Shown: one piece after another, positions 59,171-64,000 of the stretch
Numbering within the stretch: position 1 is the first letter of the stretch
How the letters are laid out: every line of letters starts with the position of its first letter
Assembly: GCF_029962835.1 (NCBI RefSeq)
Contig: NC_080582.1
Span: 15,446,032-15,510,031, forward strand
Direction of reading: 5' to 3'
DNA from: Magnolia sinica
Taxonomy: Eukaryota; Streptophyta; Magnoliopsida; Magnoliales; Magnoliaceae
Length of the DNA: 64,000 nt
Made by a program: the position numbers and the translations under genes
Notes under the pieces: model-generated
Databases searched by the model: none
What the model saw: the letters and a program-made list of their open reading frames with translations, nothing else
What the model was told of the DNA's origin: nothing

Positions 59171-60047
59171 TTATATATGATTTGTTTGGCATTTCAAATT
59201 CAGTAATTGCTCAAACATGCGACATATGGAGACACAGGGTTTCCACTCAACCACTGTGTGCAATAATACTACATTGGAAATCTATTGTCTTAAATGTTAA
59301 GGCAAGAGTTTCAATAGTGATGAGTGTCTATGAATAAAGCTTTTTAAAGTCATAACTCGTCACCTAATTCTTTCACCTTCTCATAGTCTTTCTGCCATGA
59401 AAATCCTTACTCATTCGGCTCTAGTGGTGGCAGCCCTTTAAAACAATGATACTCTCCATGGGTGGCAACCAAAGCTAAGAGACTTGACTACCATTTTTAG
59501 CAAAAAGTGAAGGACTCGGCCTTCAGAATGACAATCAGCCCGAGACCTATTTTATTTTTTTCTCTCATTTCTTTATATATACATGTCTTTATATAAGAAA
59601 AAAAATTTGTCACTAATCTTTATTATAGTCGAATAAGGAAAAAAAAATCTTTTTAGCACATTGCGAGTCGTTATTCTCTTTCTTTTCTTTCATTCATCAT
59701 CATTGTCGGCCTGCTCAGTGGTTAACTCATCTTCTATTTGCATGGACTCTCATAGAGTTGTGTAGTACTTCTTTAGATAATAGTCATTTATAGGATTTTT
59801 CCTCACTTGGTCGTTCATGTCATGCAACAAGATCTACTCTTCCGTTCAACACTTATTTAACTACCAGTGCCCCCTCCCATGTTAGAGACCACTTACTATA
59901 CATTCGATCCTTGGTGCTAATAGGAAAAAAAGTATTCCAAACCATTTCTTCTTCACCAAAAGCTCTTCCTTTTACCATCTTATTGTAGGATATAACAACC
60001 TTAACCTTATGTACCTTCAATATATCAAGAGCATATAATCCAACATT

Positions 60048-60898
60048 GTTGAGGGTTCACTCCCCAAGTATAGGGTTGTGATGTAGTAATAAACTCGGTG
60101 AGACCGAGGTCGAATCGCAAGGGATTGAAACCTGTACGTAATCTGAAATTAAGTAGAACTAGAACTAGACTAAGATGAAATCTAAATCAATTGTAGTTTG
60201 AGGAATAATGGTGAAATATTAATTTAAAACTTAAGGAATTCAGAGGAAGAAGACTAGGGATTCAGAGGATCCACTTGTAGAGATCAGGGAGATCTTAGGC
60301 TGCTTTAAGAACTCAACTGGACTTAGAGTCCCATCTTCATCCAGTTGAAGGGTGTAACCATGAAGATCAAAACTGAACTTCCTTTGATCTTATTTTCAAG
60401 AGATGAAAGGTATATGAATTAGAATGGATTCCTTCACCAAACCCTGCTCAGGAGACAAAGCAAACAATAGAATTAAACTAATTAACAACCAATCATAAGA
60501 TGTATGAAGGTTAGGATGGGTAACATCATCCGACCATGCTCAGGAGATGATGTGAACAATAGGGCTTCCTGACGTCGTAATCAAAATAAGGAAAGGAACA
60601 TGCTTAAAGCTATCGCAGACCCATTGTAATTTTAGTTGCAACAGACCATTAAAAACTAAAAACATTCCCTTAGTTAAATCAAAATCATCATCAGTTCAGT
60701 CAAAACAAAAGGCAGAAACAAAAAGTCTCCCATCACGCTACAAGCTTCACCTCTTAGCCCTAGCTAAGAGGTTTAGCGGACCATGATTAAGCTATCCTCA
60801 AAATTAATCATAAAAAAATTAATTAATTAATTAATTAATTAAATTAAAAAAACTTAAGAAAAAAAAAAGAAGAAGACTCTTTCAAACTCTCTGACGTT
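60048..60898 (-). mobile_element. Athila-type LTR fragment inside the Tat relic
   Basis: From TTCACTCCCCAAGTATAGGG (60057) it follows the start of the LTRs at 26766 and 44053 (GTAGTAATAAACTCGGTGAG, CATCACGCTACAAGC, CACCTCTTAGCCCTAGC) to about 60800. It is then lost around an (AATT)n run at 60815-60842. The GC-rich half is missing. Before it stands TGTTGAGGG at 60048-60056, the inverted form of the opposite LTR end. It is more diverged than the solo LTR. Confidence 0.75.
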
Positions 60899-60900
60899 CT

Positions 60901-61061
60901 CTGACCCCTTGGAGGGCTTCGTAAATGCCTTTATTTTTGAATCGGCATGTTTGAAAAAAAAATATTTCATTCAATTCTTCCAAATGGTCAGCCAATAACA
61001 ACCATGTTTTTGAATCAGCCACCTCATCTTCTGACCTCTTGGAGGGCTTCGTAAATGCCTT
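60901..61061. repeat. 31-bp direct repeat in the Tat relic
   Basis: CTGACC(C/T)CTTGGAGGGCTTCG and TAAATGCCTT occur at 60901-60931 and 61031-61061 with one mismatch, 130 bp apart. It could be a duplication at the insertion scar of the LTR fragment, or a replication-slip product. Confidence 0.6.
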
Positions 61062-62848
61062 CATGCACTTCTCACATAATGATCACGGTCTTGTCTTTTT
61101 AAAAACATTTTAGTAAAAAGTCATAATCTCCTTTCCTATATAAATCCTCCTATAGGATTAAGTAATGTGGCGAGATCCTTTTAATAGTTTGGTTGATCTC
61201 GGTGCTTAGCCTCATTAAATATTTGATAATTGGATTTCTCCAATCATTGTTCGTTGTTTTTAACAGGGCCATTTTGTCTCTTTGTTGCGCGGCAAGGAGG
61301 GAGTATTTCTAGAGAGTAAGAAGTCTTCTGGATAACCCCTCTAACAATCTAAGGCCTTCTGCAATTTGTGCCATCTCATTGGCATCAACATTGAATTCTC
61401 ACAGAATGTATTTGAGCATGACATCATCAAAGTTGGCCATCCTGTAATACCACATTAATGCCTAACTTGAGCCTTTATACAATCCAGTAAATTGATTGAT
61501 CACTAGTAATGAATCTTCAATTATTTCAACATTCTTAGTTCCTGGTTCCATCAAGATGTCTAATATGATATTCAACACTCCATATTTGACTTGGTTATTT
61601 GTGCACTCAAACTCAAGCTAAAAAGTGCAATCCTCCCTTTTCTTGTTTGGGGAGATGATGAACCCGGCTCTTATGTCCTTGATCTATCAAATATAAGCCG
61701 TCAAGGAGTGAGATGGATAATATACATCTTTAGAATATCTTATGAGATTTGGTTGTCGATTCTCATAGGATGGTCAACCAGAAAGTTAGCTAGAGCTTGT
61801 CCTTTCACGAACTTTTAGGATATGCATTTAAAAGTAAATTCTAACAAAGCTAGAATCTACTTACCATTTCTTCTTGGCAAGATCGGCCATATCAACATAT
61901 ACTTGATTAAATCAGTCGTTGATATGACATGAATTATTCATGTCAGTAGATAGTGATGAAACTTTGTGGTGGTGGAAAACAATGATATATGAGCACGACT
62001 TCTCAATAGTTGAATATTGTCGTTTGGCCTCATGTGAAGTTCATCAAAGATAATAAATCACCTACTCCTCCCGGTCTTCATTCTTCTGTGTCAATATCAC
62101 TCTAACTAACTTATCGGTTGCTGCAATGTAAAGTCAGAACATCCGACCCTTTCTGGGAGGAATTAGTACCGATGGCTTGGTGAGATATTCATTTATCTGA
62201 TTAAAAACAGGCTAATGCTCATGCCATCAAAGAAATTCCTCATTGGCCTTTAATTTGATCAATGGAGAGAATGTGTTGATCTTTTCAGCTGAATTTGAGA
62301 TAAATTGGTATAAGAAGTTTACATCTTCTTTGAAAGATTTGAAAGTCTTGAATCTTTCTTTGGTGATGTAAATCTGATCGTACCTAGAGTAGCCATCCAT
62401 GAACGACATTATCTTGTGTCTGGTGGCCTTGTTGACAAGTTGATTTGTAATTGGCATCGAACATTCGCCATTCAGTGTTTCCAAGTTTAGGTTTTTAAAA
62501 TCTATGTAGATCCTTGGCTTCTTTTTTCATGACTGGAACTATATTCGAGATTCAATCTACATAAGGTTTTTTGAAAGTCTTGAATCCTTCTTTGATCAGA
62601 AGTGATGCTTAACAAAGTCTCTGTCTAAGCCTGGTATTTCATGATAATATTAGGCAAAGCAGTTAGAATATTCCTTGAGGAAGGTGATCATCTTCATTTG
62701 GGCCTGAGGATCGAGCTATGTGTTGTGTATATCGGCCGGGGTTCTTCTTGTGTACTAAGATTCACCTCGATGAAAGTATCCTACATATCGACCTTCATAT
62801 CATCCATCTTTGCAGGTGTAGACTCCAATTTGTAGAATGTCATGCCAT

Positions 62849-63435
62849 TGTTGTTAGAAACCCTTCAATCATTAGTTTTTTGGGTTGCTCGACTGGTCGT
62901 GGGTCAGGCTCAACCGGTCGAGTACTACTCAACTCAAAGTCCAGCAAGCATCTGTTTTTTAAGGTCCGAGGTGCTCGACTGGTCGTGGCCCATGCTCGAC
63001 CGGTCGAGGGGTTCCCACGACCGGTCAAGCAGTCTGCTCGACCAGTCATGGTTACGCAGATTCATTTCCGGATTTAATGCGGACTGCGAAAATTTGAGCG
63101 GTTTTCGCAAAGGGAAGTTGCCTAAACTATAAATAGGTGTCTCTAGGATTTTTCTAGGGTATGAGAAAAAATTCTAAGGTTTCCTAAAGGTATTCTAAAG
63201 GGTTCTAGAGTTATCAAAGGGTGTAGCAAGGGTGAGATTCGAGGTTGTTCGAATCAAGTAAGTCCTCTCTCTTTATAATTGATGCTTTCATAGTGGAATT
63301 CCGTCGCTTTGTGCCATGGTTTTTTTTCGCAAGGGTTTTCCACGTTAAATCTGCGTGTTCTTTTGTGTGCTTGGTGCCATTGGATTGCTATCCTAGATCT
63401 AAATCTATGTGATTCTGTGGTCTAAAATACTAACA
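62849..63435 (+). mobile_element. Copia-3 5' LTR
   Basis: 587 bp, TGTTGTTAGAAACCC to ATACTAACA. U3 carries an array of CTCGACTGGTCGTGG, CTCGACCGGTCGAGG and CACGACCGGTCAAGC units (about 62887-63050). A TATA box TATAAATA stands at 63128-63135. U5 holds GGATTGCTATCCTAGATC, also present in inverse in Copia-2. Confidence 0.9.
63128..63135 (+). promoter_or_regulatory. Copia-3 TATA box
   Basis: TATAAATA in AAACTATAAATAGGTG; the counterpart occurs at about the same place in both Copia-2 LTRs and in the solo LTR. Confidence 0.7.
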
Positions 63436-63448
63436 AGTGGTATCAGAG
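63436..63448 (+). other. Copia-3 primer-binding site
   Basis: AGTGGTATCAGAG directly after the LTR, initiator-methionine-tRNA type. Confidence 0.9.
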
Positions 63449-63490
63449 AAATCCTTGGGGCACAGATCTGAATTTGAGGGATTAGTAATA

Positions 63491-64000
63491 ATGGCAAGTA
63501 TTATGTATGATATTGAGAAGTACTCAGAGAAAAATAATTTTGAGTTATGGAAGATCAAGATGATGAGTTCCTTAATCAAGCAAGGCGAAGATGGTGTTCT
63601 TGAGGAGCGAAAGTCTACTATAACTGATGATGAATGGAATACTCTTGATAAGAAGGCATTATTATCGATCCGTTTATGTCTCACGGATGAGGTTCCCTAC
63701 AATGTCATGGGGGAGAAAACTGTGGCTAAGTTATGGGCGAAGTTAGAGGATGTTTATGGGAAAAAAATCCTCAGAAAATCACCTACACTTGAAGTAGCAG
63801 TGGTATAACTTCAAGATGGCAGAGGGTGGAGATCTGGAGGCTCACATCAGCAACTTTAATAAATTAGTTTGCAAATTGCTGGATATGGAGAAAGTGATGA
63901 AAGATGAAGAACAAGCATGTATGTTGCTGAATTATCTTCCGGCGTCTTATGAGTCATTCAAGGACACAATGTGCTCAACGAATAAAACCCTAAGTATCGA
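63491..64000 (+). pseudogene. Copia-3 gag, cut by the window edge
   Basis: ATG at 63491 opens MASIMYDIEKYSEKNNFELW and the frame runs through KLWAKLEDVYGKK. A frameshift at about 63785 moves the reading to FKMAEGGDLEAHISNFNKLV and LLDMEKVMKDEE, then SYESFKD. The same phrases stand in Copia-2 gag. Gag would build the particle; the frameshift makes this copy defective unless sequence error explains it. Confidence 0.88.

Larger units (their letters stand above)
59171..62848 (-). pseudogene. Tat-like Ty3 pol relic
   Basis: On the minus strand: FIEVNLSTQEEPRPIY near 62780, CFA-type and PGLDR phrases near 62640, then IDFKNLNLETLNGECSMPI and HKIMSFMDGYSRYDQIYI near 62500-62380 (RT). RNase H traces include YIAATDKLVRVILTQKNED near 62120 and QYSTIEKS near 62015. 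A second RNase-H-type stretch with SVEYHIRHLDGTRN lies near 61540. Integrase C-terminal FGEEEMVWNTFFPIS with KWSLTWEGALVVK lies near 59960-59860. Order and phrases match Tat/Retand/Ogre-type polyproteins. Many stops and shifts; the centre is replaced by an LTR fragment. Confidence 0.85.
62849..64000 (+). mobile_element. Copia-3, 5' part, running off the window
   Basis: A 5' LTR, primer-binding site and gag of the Copia-2 family in plus orientation, inserted in the Tat-like relic. The left flanking bases GCCAT (62844-62848) would be the target duplication; the right copy lies outside the window. Confidence 0.9.

Overview
The window is plant nuclear DNA: LTR retrotransposons of both plant superfamilies, many small fold-back (MITE-like) elements, and fragments of an NB-LRR disease-resistance locus. 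No intact host gene is visible. The recurring GTGGGGCCCACC...TCCACACCGTCCATCC vocabulary of the small elements resembles what I remember from magnoliid genomes; that assignment is from memory and weak. I saw no rRNA, tRNA, CRISPR or bacterial feature.

Layout. 1-2940: end of a Ty3-like LTR lying against a decayed Ty1/copia pol with its 3' LTR. 2941-4527: first copy (D) of a promoter-like segment that recurs three more times. 4528-11089: a dense mosaic of fold-back elements. 11590-22052: one NB-LRR pseudogene split by a 7.65-kb copia element (Copia-1, 12749-20398, target duplication TCATG). 22083-24730: the downstream region of that pseudogene, duplicated around promoter-like copy C. About 25290-25735: a decayed fragment of an ADP/ATP-type carrier gene. 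26541-37908: a tandem duplication of a roughly 4-kb segment; the left copy carries a 2.2-kb solo LTR, the right copy a small fold-back element and a 0.62-kb solo LTR. 39012-57150: a four-deep nest in which a fold-back MITE holds a second small element (9-bp target duplication), which holds Copia-2 (GTCGG), which holds an Athila-like Ty3 element (AGCTT). 58100-62848: a Tat-like Ty3 relic on the minus strand, invaded by an Athila-type LTR fragment. 62849-64000: the 5' part of Copia-3, a relative of Copia-2, inserted in the Tat relic and running off the window.

How the parts relate. The retrotransposons would encode Gag, protease, integrase, reverse transcriptase and RNase H, but every one is broken. 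Many of the stops fit C-to-T decay of CAG, CAA, CGA or TGG codons. Nested insertions, target duplications and empty sites in duplicate copies let much of the history be ordered.

Most unusual observations: an Athila-like element whose 3' LTR is followed by an inverted copy of its own LTR start, yet which is flanked by a perfect target duplication; a possible 2.17-kb intron in Copia-1 that would join an ATG inside the 5' LTR in frame to gag; and promoter-plus-exon modules left behind without their coding regions.
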